Assembly (NCBI GenBank): GCA_937901145.1
Contig: CALCHE010000190.1
Span: 1-19,861 of the forward strand
Direction of reading: 5' to 3'
Source: an uncultured Clostridia bacterium
GTDB lineage: Bacteria; Bacillota; Clostridia; Oscillospirales; Acutalibacteraceae
Length of the DNA stretch: 19,861 bases
Shown one piece after another: positions 19,807 through 19,861 of this stretch; within the stretch, counting starts at the first letter, position 1; every line of letters begins with the position of its first letter. The translations under genes and the position numbers were made by a program. Under the pieces are notes generated by a model. The model did not search any database. It was not told where the DNA came from and worked only from the letters and a program-made list of their open reading frames with translations.

Positions 19807-19861
19807 TTGGAAATCGTGTAAGTCGCTAAAACGGCTTCGAGGGTTCGAATCCCTTGCTCTC
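19807..19861 (+). repeat. Right attachment site (attR), cut by the window end
   Basis: These 55 bases equal 7599-7653 exactly. The tRNA 5' part is absent, so this is a tRNA remnant and not a second gene. The repeat may go on beyond the window. Confidence 0.9.

Larger units (their letters stand above)
7599..19861. mobile_element. tRNA-Ser-integrated element, 12,208-bp unit
   Basis: The element is bounded by an exact 55-bp direct repeat of the tRNA-Ser 3' part. Inside the ends are matching candidate integrase arm sites (7721-7748 with 19700-19728; 7774-7788 with 19665-19679). Its content is an excisionase-like protein, two tyrosine integrases, a DUF927-type ATPase, a Mor-like regulator, many small unknown proteins, and AT-rich cargo genes. 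No relaxase, type IV secretion, coupling protein, capsid, terminase or lysis gene is seen. It is therefore best called a small integrative (genomic-island-like) element that may depend on a helper for transfer. Its genes look AT-richer than the chromosomal genes to the left. Confidence 0.88.

Noticed and set aside
19801..19861. Second tRNA-Ser gene at the right end
   Set aside because: The 5' half (acceptor 5' strand, D arm) is missing; it is the att copy of the 3' part.
7599..19861. Conjugative element or prophage
   Set aside because: No relaxase, coupling protein, secretion ATPase, terminase, capsid, tail or lysis gene could be recognised in any frame.

Overview
The window looks like a piece of a Clostridia genome, probably Oscillospiraceae/Ruminococcaceae-like. 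This rests on the Gram-positive style Shine-Dalgarno sites, near-consensus sigma-A promoters, T-tailed hairpin terminators, and the kinds of repeats and mobile-element families present. No rRNA or other marker is available, so the placement is inference.

Positions 1-7565 are chromosome. A gene-free, repeat-rich stretch (1-680) holds several short hairpins that end in CTAC (or start with GTAG), plus other dispersed repeats. Then come argG (745-1965), a small REP-associated Y1 transposase (RAYT, 2110-2610) lying between argG and argH, and argH (2672-4048). ArgG and ArgH perform the last two steps of arginine synthesis. An MFS transporter (4519-5973) and an FAD-dependent oxidoreductase (6154-7464) follow, and then a tRNA-Ser(GGA) gene (7566-7655, CCA encoded).

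From the tRNA-Ser 3' half to the end of the window lies an integrated mobile element. Bases 7599-7653, inside the tRNA, recur exactly at 19807-19861, giving a repeat unit of 12,208 bp. Matching sequence blocks lie just inside both ends and look like integrase arm-binding sites. The element encodes an orphan cargo protein with its own extended -10 promoter (7931-9112), an excisionase-like HTH protein (9217-9393), and a row of small genes: several hypotheticals, tiny membrane proteins, DUF960, a Mor-like activator, a membrane protein, a PH-like/SHOCT protein and DUF1643. A tyrosine integrase (13685-14821) ends this row. A second part holds an AT-rich gene with its own promoter and terminator (15157-15834), a hypothetical gene (15960-16661), a second tyrosine integrase of equal length (16675-17811) and a DUF927-type P-loop ATPase (17816-19612).

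No relaxase, conjugation, phage structural or lysis gene is visible. The element therefore looks like a small non-self-transmissible integrative element that excises and integrates through tyrosine recombinase(s) and Xis. The presence of two integrases suggests either a composite of two elements or a division of labour. The best candidates for something undescribed are the two-integrase/DUF927 element with its AT-rich cargo genes and micro-ORFs, and the local RAYT with its GTAG/CTAC-footed hairpin family.
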